46,396 bases of DNA from an uncultured Clostridia bacterium (GTDB taxonomy: Bacteria; Bacillota; Clostridia; Christensenellales; CAG-314). The DNA lies in assembly GCA_947629985.1 (NCBI GenBank), contig CANRFV010000012.1:1-46396 (forward strand), given 5' to 3'. Numbering within the stretch: position 1 is the first letter of the stretch; every line of letters starts with the position of its first letter. Below, piece by piece: positions 15,912 through 22,005 of the stretch. A model generated the notes under the pieces. That model saw only the letters and a list, made by a program, of their open reading frames with translations, was not told the origin of the DNA and made no database searches. The translations under genes were made by a program, and so were the position numbers.

Positions 15912-15945
15912 TTTGTTTTACTCCTTTGCCCTTTGGGCTTAAAAT
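15912..15945 (-). promoter_or_regulatory. Repeated hairpin-RBS leader, copy 1
   Basis: On the minus strand AAATTTTAAGCCCAAAGGGC is followed by AAAGGAG and TAAAAC: a GCCC-aaa-GGGC hairpin directly abutting the RBS of the 198-aa gene. Nearly identical (~30 nt) to the copy at 16204-16236. Confidence 0.65.
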
Positions 15946-16203
15946 TTATTTTTTATAAAGATAAATTCGCGCCAAATATTTTGCGCGGTTATTTGCTTTT
16001 TGACGGGAATGATAGCCATACTCGCCTTGCGCCCAGCTACCGTCATGTGTGTTAAAACCACGTCCAACAACATAATCGCCGGCAAGTGGCCGTTCAATAA
16101 CAGCGTAAATTCGACCATATTTTGAAGAATGGACGTTCCTTACGCGCCACCCGTATTGACGATAATTACGATTTTGGGGATATTGATATGTTTTTTCACT
16201 CAA
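15946..16203 (-). CDS. Small phage protein, unknown
   Basis: 85 aa, Tyr/Arg-rich (MSEKTYQYPQNRNYRQYG...), soluble, no membrane segment. Starts at TTG 8 nt after AAAGGAG. Position next to the ssDNA-binding candidate suggests a replication or ssDNA-binding role, but it is not recognised. Confidence 0.6.
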   Translation of the reverse strand: MSEKTYQYPQNRNYRQYGWRVRNVHSSKYGRIYAVIERPLAGDYVVGRGFNTHDGSWAQGEYGYHSRQKANNRAKYLARIYLYKK

Positions 16204-16236
16204 TGTTTTTACTCCTTTGCCCTTTGGGCTTAAAAT
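16204..16236 (-). promoter_or_regulatory. Repeated hairpin-RBS leader, copy 2
   Basis: Same GCCC-aaa-GGGC hairpin plus AAAGGAGTAAAA as at 15912-15945. A diverged third version (GCCgaaaaGGC AAAGGAG) precedes the gene at 16860-17306. Confidence 0.65.
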
Positions 16237-16545
16237 TTATTTGCCGTCCTTTGGTATTCCGAAATAAGCAACGGTTTTCTTATTTCGTTTGCCGTTTTCG
16301 TCATAAAAGTGATTGACAATCTGGTTTTTCGCCGTGGCGTTCAAGTCATAAGTATTACCTTTATACTTTGGCTTTCGTTTGTCGCTTGCGGTTACTATCA
16401 TATTGGGCAACCGGATATCAATCTTTCCAACAAAGTGATACTTTGGATTTAACCGCCTGAAACCATTTTTGCCATTTATCCAAGCGTCAGATGCATCAAT
16501 CAAACGTACGCCTCGGTGTTTTAAGCTATAATTTACAGTTGACAT
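16237..16545 (-). CDS. Small basic phage protein, unknown
   Basis: 102 aa, basic, soluble. RBS GAGG 5 nt before ATG. Sequence such as VGKIDIRLPNMIVTASDKRK is beta-like. Not recognised. Its start codon overlaps the -35/spacer of the opposite-strand promoter at 16539-16567. Confidence 0.6.
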   Translation of the reverse strand: MSTVNYSLKHRGVRLIDASDAWINGKNGFRRLNPKYHFVGKIDIRLPNMIVTASDKRKPKYKGNTYDLNATAKNQIVNHFYDENGKRNKKTVAYFGIPKDGK

Positions 16546-16567
16546 ATAAACCTCGCTATGCTAAAAT
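16539..16567 (+). promoter_or_regulatory. Promoter of phage antisense RNA C
   Basis: TTGACA, 17-nt spacer, TAAAAT, directed against the phage genes. Confidence 0.65.
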
Positions 16568-16572
16568 ATTTG

Positions 16573-16697
16573 ACGTGGCACCGACGCCCCGTAGAGGGCA
16601 GCAACGGCAGATGCGCGTTGACAGAGAAGAACGTTTTGCCACATTGTGCGTAGACTTCTCACTTAACCGTCCGAATTATTTCGGGCGGTTATTTTTG
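16573..16697 (+). ncRNA. Candidate phage small RNA C
   Basis: About 125 nt. GTGGCA (16575) pairs with TGCCAC (16637) around a GCCC-gtaga-GGGC hairpin; GAGAAG/CTTCTC pair further on. It ends in the intrinsic terminator AACCGTCCGAA/TTTCGGGCGGTT + ATTTTTG (16665-16697). No ORF with RBS. The 3' part is antisense to the end of the 63-aa gene. Like RNA B it points against the coding (probably virion) strand. Confidence 0.6.
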
Positions 16698-16867
16698 TGC
16701 GCCGATGGAAAAAGCGATGTAAAACACTTTTCGCAATAAACTGTGTTTTTCCGTATGTCCGGATGGGGTATGCCGTAATTTATAACACGTTGGCAGTTAT
16801 CACAACAACAAACGTTTTTCCAATAACGGCGCCCATTTAAGGCACGAACTTCCATTTGCTTATACAT
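16676..16867 (-). CDS. Small zinc-ribbon-like phage protein
   Basis: 63 aa from the ATG that overlaps the upstream stop by 8 nt; a longer reading (to 16921) would lie inside the neighbour and has no RBS. CCCDNC and CEKC give two CxxC-type pairs ~27 residues apart, typical of a small zinc ribbon. Possible DNA-binding or regulatory role. No SD of its own, so it depends on coupling. Confidence 0.5.
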   Translation of the reverse strand: MYKQMEVRALNGRRYWKNVCCCDNCQRVINYGIPHPDIRKNTVYCEKCFTSLFPSAHKNNRPK

Positions 16868-17306
16868 TGTGCTTTTGTTGCAACAGCATATTAAGCAACG
16901 CTTTGTCGCTTTCTCGCGCAAGACGTATTTTGTAACGATATTCGACGCCGTCGTTATCGACGTTGCGCGCTTCGAAGGTACGGAACTTAATAACTTCGCC
17001 AGTTGTTTCGTTCGTCATTTGCCCATCGGATATTACCAATTCAGCCGTGTCTGCTATATCGAAGATAATGTCCAGCACTTCATAACCGCCCTGATCGTAA
17101 GCAACAAAATCTACCTTAACATCGCGTCCGCGAATTTTGCCGTGTATAGCGTACGACCAATATTCTTTTCCGTCGCGTCCCGTACATTTTTCGCGTTCCA
17201 ACCTAAACATACTGACAGATTCGTTTTCCGTAACAATTTTGTCGGTTGCCACTGCTTGTCCGTTTTCTTGACTTGTAGACTTTACGTTTTCTTGTTCTTT
17301 TGCCAT
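16860..17306 (-). CDS. Candidate ssDNA-binding (pV-like) phage protein
   Basis: 148 aa. Acidic, flexible N-terminus (1-30), then a beta-rich core (SMFRLEREKCTGRDGKEYWSYAIHGKIRGRDVK split over strands, VDFVAYD, YEVLDIIFD) ending with a short helix. Size, strand pattern and its place as first gene of the operon fit an OB-fold-type ssDNA-binding protein such as inovirus pV, which coats progeny strands and represses translation of early genes. Homology is not proven. The start has RBS AAAGGAG with a small hairpin just upstream, and the hammerhead ribozyme cleaves 56 nt before the ATG. Confidence 0.5.
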   Translation of the reverse strand: MAKEQENVKSTSQENGQAVATDKIVTENESVSMFRLEREKCTGRDGKEYWSYAIHGKIRGRDVKVDFVAYDQGGYEVLDIIFDIADTAELVISDGQMTNETTGEVIKFRTFEARNVDNDGVEYRYKIRLARESDKALLNMLLQQKHNV

Positions 17307-17335
17307 ATTTAATCTTTGCTCCTTTGCCTTTTCGG
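17307..17335 (-). promoter_or_regulatory. Hairpin-RBS leader, diverged copy 3
   Basis: ACAGCCGAAAAGGCAAAGGAGC: a short GCC-gaaaa-GGC hairpin directly before AAAGGAG, same layout as the leaders at 15912 and 16204. Confidence 0.5.
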
Positions 17336-17356
17336 CTGTAAATTTAGTCCGATAAT

Positions 17357-17431
17357 ATCGGTGAGAACGCGAGTAAGGAGAGCGGAACTCGCGCCCTTTC
17401 GTCTTAATCTTCCAAGACTCATCAGACCGAT
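17357..17431 (-). ncRNA. Hammerhead ribozyme (type I)
   Basis: All conserved core elements are present on the minus strand. Stem I ATCGGT (17431-17426) pairs with ACCGAT (17362-17357). The core CTGATGA is at 17425-17419. Stem II GTCTT (17418-17414) pairs with AAGAC (17405-17401) around an 8-nt loop. GAAA is at 17400-17397. Stem III GGGCGCGAGT (17396-17387) pairs with ACTCGCGTTC (17374-17365) over ten positions including two G-U, with a 12-nt loop. The cleavage triplet CTC ends at 17363, so cleavage falls between 17363 and 17362. After cleavage CCGAT-att-ATCGG can form its own hairpin. Stem I is the open stem, hence type I. It lies in the leader of the first phage gene. Confidence 0.9.
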
Positions 17432-17450
17432 TTTCTCAAAACACTCAGAC

Positions 17451-17487
17451 AAAAATAAAAGTTTGCAGAAAACAATGATCTGCAAAC
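17451..17487 (-). terminator. Terminator-like hairpin upstream of the ribozyme
   Basis: Stem GTTTGCAGA/TCTGCAAAC (17487-17479 with 17469-17461) followed on the minus strand by CTTTTATTTTTG. It is 20 nt before the hammerhead, too close for a promoter between them, so the ribozyme would be made by read-through or the hairpin has another role. Confidence 0.6.
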
Positions 17488-17504
17488 TAATATAAAACTT
17501 TTCA

Positions 17505-17520
17505 ACGGTGCAACTAATTT
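17505..17520 (+). repeat. Prophage right attachment repeat (attR core)
   Basis: ACGGTGCAACTAATTT, identical to 5372-5387. Here it is followed by TTTATATTTGT, a weak match to a XerD-type arm after a 6-nt spacer. Confidence 0.7.
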
Positions 17521-17540
17521 TACTTTATATTTGTAAATTG

Positions 17541-17569
17541 TTGACAATCTTTTGAAATAAATGTACAAT
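17541..17569 (+). promoter_or_regulatory. Promoter of the surface-protein gene
   Basis: TTGACA, 17-nt spacer, TACAAT, 21 nt downstream of attR. Confidence 0.78.
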
Positions 17570-17575
17570 ATCTTT

Positions 17576-17664
17576 ATATGCGGTAAAAAGCGCTTTGGCG
17601 GTAGGCCGGGACGTTTTTGCCGTACACTAATGTGGGGCACTCGTTGTCCCTCGGAGGAAATATT
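17576..17664 (+). promoter_or_regulatory. Structured 5' leader of the surface-protein gene
   Basis: About 89 nt. CGGTAAAAA pairs with TTTTTGCCG around GGC/GCC elements, and GGGGCA/TGTCCC form a second hairpin just before GGAGG. The second hairpin could control access to the RBS. No known riboswitch class is recognised; the c-di-GMP-I pattern was compared and does not fit. Confidence 0.45.
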
Positions 17665-18933
17665 GTGAAAAAGTTTTTAAGTTTAATTGTTGCAATGGTG
17701 TTGCTTGTCGGCATCTTTACCACGGGAGCCGTCGCTTTTGCGCACGAAGCCGATTTGCCTGTTGCCGAAGAGACCGATCCCGCCAACCCGTCGGACGACG
17801 AACAGCCCGAACGCAAGGTTACGTTTAATGCAAGCAAATTTGAAGAATACGTATTTAACAACCACCCTGCCGAAATAGAAATGAGCAGAACGTTCATGTT
17901 GAACGTCGAATGGCTTAACGACGCAGCCAAAGTAAACGAAATTTTCGAAGGCATCGTTTACGTTTTGGAAGAAGACGAGCCCGAACAGGACGAACAACCC
18001 GCCGATGAAGGCGAGGGTGAAGGCGACGAAGAACAGCCCGAACAGCAACCCAACGACGTAATATACGTTTTGTATTGCAGCAACACAAGCGACCCCCGCG
18101 ATGACAACAGCGATTGGTCGTTTTGCCGCGTAAACAATACGTTCAGCGTTACGGGCGTAGGTTATTGGGGCTTCCGTTTTGCGGTGGTAGACGGCGCCAA
18201 AGCGTCCGTTTCCGGCTACAGTTTCAATTACGACGACGTATTGGCAACCACGTACGACAACGTTTTGTATCCCGACGAAAATGTCGATCCCGCCGATCCC
18301 GAAGCGTCCGCCCCCAAGGATCTTACATTGTGGAGTTACAGCAGAGACACAACCGCCCCCACGGCAAACCTGTCCGACAGTTTGAAGAACAAGCAGGAAG
18401 AAGGTCTTACCGTAGGCGTAAATTATACCGTTTCCACGTCCTTAACAATAGAGGATTGCTCGTCCACAACAACCACTTACGTTGTGTACAAACAAGTGGG
18501 CAGCGATAACGGCGGCGACAGCGACGGTTGGCTGCAAATTTACGACAGCGCCACGCGCGAAGTTGCCGAAGGTTACGAAAACAACATCAGCACAGGCGGC
18601 GTTATTACTCCGCTTGAAAGCGACGTTACGGGCGAATACGTTTACAAAATCGTCTACACCGTAAAGGACGCATACAACTTTGAATCGGTAACCGACGCCG
18701 ACAAACCCGCGGCTTTCAAACCCACGTTGTTGCTCAAAGTAAAACCTGCCGAAGCCGAAGAAAAATCGCCGGTAGACGTTTGGAAGATAATCCTGTACGT
18801 TATTGCAGGTTTGTCCGCAGTGGGAATAGTGGTATTGCTGTTTGTAAAACCCAAGCAAGCAACCGATGACGGAAGATACAACGCAAGTGCGGCTAACAAC
18901 TCCGACAATTCCGATTCTTCCGATGTAAAATAA
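17665..18933 (+). CDS. Cell-surface protein with C-terminal membrane anchor
   Basis: 422 aa from GTG, chosen for the RBS GGAGG 8 nt upstream. Signal peptide KKFLSLIVAMVLLVGIFTTG up to ~AFA; acidic Pro/Glu-rich linkers (EEDEPEQDEQPADEGEGEGD); an Ig-like/beta domain region; a transmembrane segment (~380-400, KIILYVIAGLSAVGIVVLLF) and a short basic then Ser/Asn-rich tail. Function unknown; likely displayed on the cell surface. The overall plan (beta domains, Pro/Glu spacer, terminal anchor) resembles the 855-aa protein at 30692-33259. Confidence 0.72.
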   Translation: MKKFLSLIVAMVLLVGIFTTGAVAFAHEADLPVAEETDPANPSDDEQPERKVTFNASKFEEYVFNNHPAEIEMSRTFMLNVEWLNDAAKVNEIFEGIVYVLEEDEPEQDEQPADEGEGEGDEEQPEQQPNDVIYVLYCSNTSDPRDDNSDWSFCRVNNTFSVTGVGYWGFRFAVVDGAKASVSGYSFNYDDVLATTYDNVLYPDENVDPADPEASAPKDLTLWSYSRDTTAPTANLSDSLKNKQEEGLTVGVNYTVSTSLTIEDCSSTTTTYVVYKQVGSDNGGDSDGWLQIYDSATREVAEGYENNISTGGVITPLESDVTGEYVYKIVYTVKDAYNFESVTDADKPAAFKPTLLLKVKPAEAEEKSPVDVWKIILYVIAGLSAVGIVVLLFVKPKQATDDGRYNASAANNSDNSDSSDVK

Positions 18934-18948
18934 CGCACAATTCATTTC

Positions 18949-18983
18949 GCCCGCAGACAAGTTGCGTCTGCGGGCATTTTTTT
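18949..18983 (+). terminator. Terminator of the surface-protein gene
   Basis: GCCCGCAGAC/GTCTGCGGGC, 7-nt loop, then ATTTTTTT. Confidence 0.88.
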
Positions 18984-19206
18984 GTTTGTGCCCGCGGCAT
19001 TTGTTAGCCCGTTGCGCGCAAGCAAACTACATATCGGCAAGCGGCGTCTTTATTACCGACACGGTATCGGCAATCGACTTGACAGCCCCGTCTACAAGGG
19101 TATTTTGGCGCCGCCGCGGCGTTTTGAGCGGTAAAACAGGCATAAATATATTTTTTATTTATGGTAGCATAAACATATTAAATGGCACAAAACTCTTGCA
19201 AAACAT

Positions 19207-19235
19207 TGCGCAGTTGTGCATATTGTGATATAATT
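19207..19235 (+). promoter_or_regulatory. Promoter of the NifU-like/GGGtGRT operon
   Basis: TTGCGC, 17-nt spacer, TATAAT; RBS GGAGG follows at ~19258. The stretch 18984-19206 holds nothing I can support. Confidence 0.6.
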
Positions 19236-19273
19236 ATTCAGTTGTAAAAATTTTATCGGAGGAAATACAATCT

Positions 19274-19966
19274 ATGCAATATTCACACGAAGTAGAATTG
19301 ATGCAATGCGTTGCAAAAGGTTGCAATCACGGTCCCGCGCCCATTCCTCAGGAAGGCAATTGGACGCAGGCATGCAAAATAGAGGACATCAGCGGTCTTA
19401 CGCACGGCTGCGGATGTTGCGCACCTCAACAAGGCACTTGCAAACTTACGTTAAACGTAAAAAACGGCGTTATAGAAGAAGCGCTTGTCGAAACCATCGG
19501 TTGCTCCGGCATGACGCACTCTGCGGCAATGGCGGCGGAAATTCTTCCCGGCAAAACCTTGCTGGAAGCGCTTAATACCGACCTTGTGTGCGACGCGATA
19601 AACGTTGCCATGCGTGAACTGTTTTTGCAAATAGTTTACGGACGTACCCAATCGGCGTTTTCCGACGCGGGTTTGCCCATCGGCGCCGGTCTGGAAGATC
19701 TCGGCAAAGGGCTGAGAAGTCAAGTGGGAACAATGTATTCCACCAAATTAAAGGGTCCCCGTTATCTTGAAATGGCGGAAGGTTACGTAACGCGTCTTGC
19801 GTTGGACGACAACGGCGAAATCATCGGTTACGAATATGTCAATCTGGGAATATTGATGAAGTTGGTTTCCGAAGGCGTATCGGGTAACGACGCTTTGGAA
19901 AAGGCAAAAAAGCATTACGGACGTTTTGAAAACGCCGCAAAATATATCGTTCCGAGAAACGAGTAA
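19274..19966 (+). CDS. NifU-like iron-sulfur scaffold-type protein, partner of GGGtGRT
   Basis: 230 aa. The N-terminal ~60 residues are Cys-rich (CVAKGC, CGCCAPQQGTC). A NifU/IscU-like core follows: LTLNVKNGVIEEALVETIGCSGMTH at ~72-96 split over the strand and ligand loop, where GCSGMTHSAAMAAE parallels the GC-A--AS segment of IscU. Proteins with this layout are commonly named iron-sulfur cluster assembly scaffold and stand next to GGGtGRT genes in Clostridia. Real function is undetermined. RBS GGAGG is 11 nt upstream; 18 nt separate it from the next gene. Confidence 0.8.
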   Translation: MQYSHEVELMQCVAKGCNHGPAPIPQEGNWTQACKIEDISGLTHGCGCCAPQQGTCKLTLNVKNGVIEEALVETIGCSGMTHSAAMAAEILPGKTLLEALNTDLVCDAINVAMRELFLQIVYGRTQSAFSDAGLPIGAGLEDLGKGLRSQVGTMYSTKLKGPRYLEMAEGYVTRLALDDNGEIIGYEYVNLGILMKLVSEGVSGNDALEKAKKHYGRFENAAKYIVPRNE

Positions 19967-19984
19967 AAAGGGGAGGATGCGACA

Positions 19985-20983
19985 ATGGCTATCAGATTTG
20001 AAGGTTATGAAAGAAGAATAGACAAAATCAACGCCGAACTTGCTAAATACGGACTTGAATCTTTGGAACAGGCTCGCGACTTGTGCCTTTCTCACGGCGT
20101 AAATGTAGAAGAAATAGTAAAGGGCGTACAACCCATTGCATTTGAAAATGCCGTTTGGGCGTACACTTTGGGTTGTGCGATCGCATTCAAACAGGGCGCA
20201 AAGGACGCGGCGACTGCCGCGGAATGTATCGGCTTGGGTTTGCAGGCGTTTTGTATCCCCGGCAGCGTAGCCGATCAACGTAAAGTAGGCTTGGGACACG
20301 GCAACTTGGGCGCAATGCTTTTAAGAGAAGAAACCGATTGCTTCGCTTTCCTTGCCGGGCACGAATCTTTTGCCGCCGCCGAAGGCGCAATAGGTATCGC
20401 CCGCAACGCCAACAAAGCGCGCAAAAAGCCCTTGCGCGTAATACTTAACGGTCTGGGCAAAGATGCCGCTTACATCATTTCGAGAATAAACGGCTTTACG
20501 TATGTTCAAACCAAGTACGATTATTTCACGGGCGAATTGAATATCGTTCGTGAAGTTCCCTTCTCGGACGGCGAGCGCGCCAAGGTGCGTTGCTACGGTG
20601 CCGACGACGTAAACGAAGGCGTTGCCATTATGCGTTACGAAAAAGTAGACGTATCCATCACGGGCAACTCCACCAACCCCACGCGTTTTCAACATCCCGT
20701 TGCGGGCACATACAAAAAGTGGTGCGTCGAAAACGGCAAAAAATACTTTTCGGTTGCAAGCGGCGGCGGTACGGGACGTACATTGCACCCCGACAACGTT
20801 GCGGCGGGCCCCGCTTCGTACGGAATGACTGACACATTGGGACGCATGCACAGCGACGCTCAGTTTGCCGGTAGCAGTTCGGTTCCCGCTCACGTAGAAA
20901 TGATGGGACTTATCGGAATGGGCAACAACCCGATGGTAGGCGCCACCGTGGCGTGCGCAGTTGCAGTTGCGCTTGCAAAGTAA
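19985..20983 (+). CDS. GGGtGRT family protein
   Basis: 332 aa. Carries the family-defining signature SGGGTGRTLHPDN at ~256-268. Rich in small residues with conserved Gly/His loops (GLGHGNLGAM, AGHESFAAAEGA). The family (PF14057 as I recall it) is widespread in anaerobic Firmicutes and has no established biochemical role; constant linkage to a NifU-like protein suggests a metal- or cluster-dependent process. RBS GGGGAGG. Confidence 0.9.
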   Translation: MAIRFEGYERRIDKINAELAKYGLESLEQARDLCLSHGVNVEEIVKGVQPIAFENAVWAYTLGCAIAFKQGAKDAATAAECIGLGLQAFCIPGSVADQRKVGLGHGNLGAMLLREETDCFAFLAGHESFAAAEGAIGIARNANKARKKPLRVILNGLGKDAAYIISRINGFTYVQTKYDYFTGELNIVREVPFSDGERAKVRCYGADDVNEGVAIMRYEKVDVSITGNSTNPTRFQHPVAGTYKKWCVENGKKYFSVASGGGTGRTLHPDNVAAGPASYGMTDTLGRMHSDAQFAGSSSVPAHVEMMGLIGMGNNPMVGATVACAVAVALAK

Positions 20984-21003
20984 ACTACATTGCGATTTTT
21001 TTG

Positions 21004-21034
21004 ACACGTCCCTACACAAGATGTGGGGACGTGT
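21004..21034 (+). terminator. Probable terminator of the GGGtGRT operon
   Basis: ACACGTCCC/GGGACGTGT with an inner ACA/TGT pairing; the following TATTATTA is only moderately T-rich. Confidence 0.55.
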
Positions 21035-21137
21035 TATTATTACATCAATTTGTTATGGCTTGGGTTTGTCGCGTAGGCAAGCCCATTATTATTTAATTTA
21101 GACGGCGCAAATTGCGGGCAAGCGACTAATTTATAAC

Positions 21138-21166
21138 TTGATTTAGTTTGTATATTGTAGTATAAT
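21138..21166 (+). promoter_or_regulatory. Promoter of the patatin gene
   Basis: TTGATT, 17-nt spacer, TATAAT, ending only 11 nt before the ATG, so the transcript would be nearly leaderless. Confidence 0.7.
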
Positions 21167-21177
21167 AATATTTAACT

Positions 21178-21990
21178 ATGAAAAAACAATCGCAGGACGA
21201 CGGCGTTTTACGGTACAAAAAACTCAAATTTAAGTTGGGCGCGGCGTTTTCGGGCGGCGGTACGCGCGGATTTGCGCATATTGGCGTAATACAAGCGTTC
21301 GAGCAAGAAAACATACGCTTCGACTGCGTTGCGGGCACATCTGTGGGCAGTTTGATAGGGGCTATGTATTGCGCGGGAATAACGTGCGAAGATATGATAG
21401 CCGCGGCAAAGCAGGTTACTCGTCGCGAAATCGTAAACAAAATGTGGGCGATCGGCTCCGATTCGGCAAATATCGCCGCCGTTGCAAGCCGTTTGTTGGG
21501 CGATATTACTTTCGACCGACTTAACGTGCCGTTTTGCGCGGTTGCGGTAGACATTTCGGACGGACAGGAAGTTTTGTTGGATACGGGCAACGTTGCGCAA
21601 TGCGTGGCGGCTTCGTGCGCGGTACCGGCGCTGTTCAAGCCCGTTTGTATGGACGGAATGGTGCTTGTGGACGGCGGTTTGCTCAACAATATGCCTGCCG
21701 ACGTGTGCCGCCGTATGGGCGCGGAAGCGGTAATAGGCGTAGATCTCAATCACACGCGCGGGCAGGGTACGCAGTCGCGCAAACTCAAAGACGTGCTTGT
21801 TGCCACCTGGGATATTACCACCAAGTCCACAATGTACAAGGGGCAAATCAACAGCGATATCGTTATCGAGCCGGAACTTGCCCGATTTAGCCGAACAAGT
21901 TTGGATAACATAGATTCGATGGTAGAAGAAGGCTATCGCGCCGCAATGGACAAAATGCCCGAAATAAAGCAGTTGCTTATCTGCAAGTAG
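21178..21990 (+). CDS. Patatin-like phospholipase
   Basis: 270 aa. The Ser-Asp dyad hydrolase motifs are present: oxyanion hole SGGGTRG (~24-30), nucleophile elbow GTSVG (~51-55) and DGG (~162-164, DGGLLNNMPADV). The family hydrolyses membrane phospholipid or other acyl esters in the cytosol or at the membrane; the bacterial RssA/YchK/NTE-like branch fits best. No signal peptide. No RBS precedes the ATG (see leaderless finding). The lipoprotein gene follows after 15 nt. Confidence 0.9.
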   Translation: MKKQSQDDGVLRYKKLKFKLGAAFSGGGTRGFAHIGVIQAFEQENIRFDCVAGTSVGSLIGAMYCAGITCEDMIAAAKQVTRREIVNKMWAIGSDSANIAAVASRLLGDITFDRLNVPFCAVAVDISDGQEVLLDTGNVAQCVAASCAVPALFKPVCMDGMVLVDGGLLNNMPADVCRRMGAEAVIGVDLNHTRGQGTQSRKLKDVLVATWDITTKSTMYKGQINSDIVIEPELARFSRTSLDNIDSMVEEGYRAAMDKMPEIKQLLICK

Positions 21991-22005
21991 TAAAAGGAGA
22001 GAAAT

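Larger units (their letters stand above)
5372..17520. mobile_element. Inovirus-like (filamentous phage) prophage
   Basis: About 12.1 kb bounded by the 16-bp direct repeat ACGGTGCAACTAATTT. All protein genes are on the minus strand and in inovirus order: small basic/ssDNA-binding candidates, membrane-anchored virion-type proteins, a long attachment protein with signal peptide and C-terminal anchor, a Zot/pI-like ATPase, then an HUH replication initiator. An IS30-family transposase lies at the end. Intergenic regions are rich in strong hairpins, as expected for ssDNA replication and packaging. No phage tail or capsid genes of dsDNA type are present. Identification rests on Rep + Zot + attachment-protein architecture; no coat gene is recognised by similarity. 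Confidence 0.82.

Noticed and set aside
8226-17306. Plus-strand ORFs inside the prophage
   Set aside because: All are antisense shadows of RBS-preceded minus-strand genes and lack domains.
17576-17664. c-di-GMP-I (GEMM) riboswitch
   Set aside because: GGGACG resembles part of GEMM, but the P1b/P1c arrangement and tetraloop receptor are absent.
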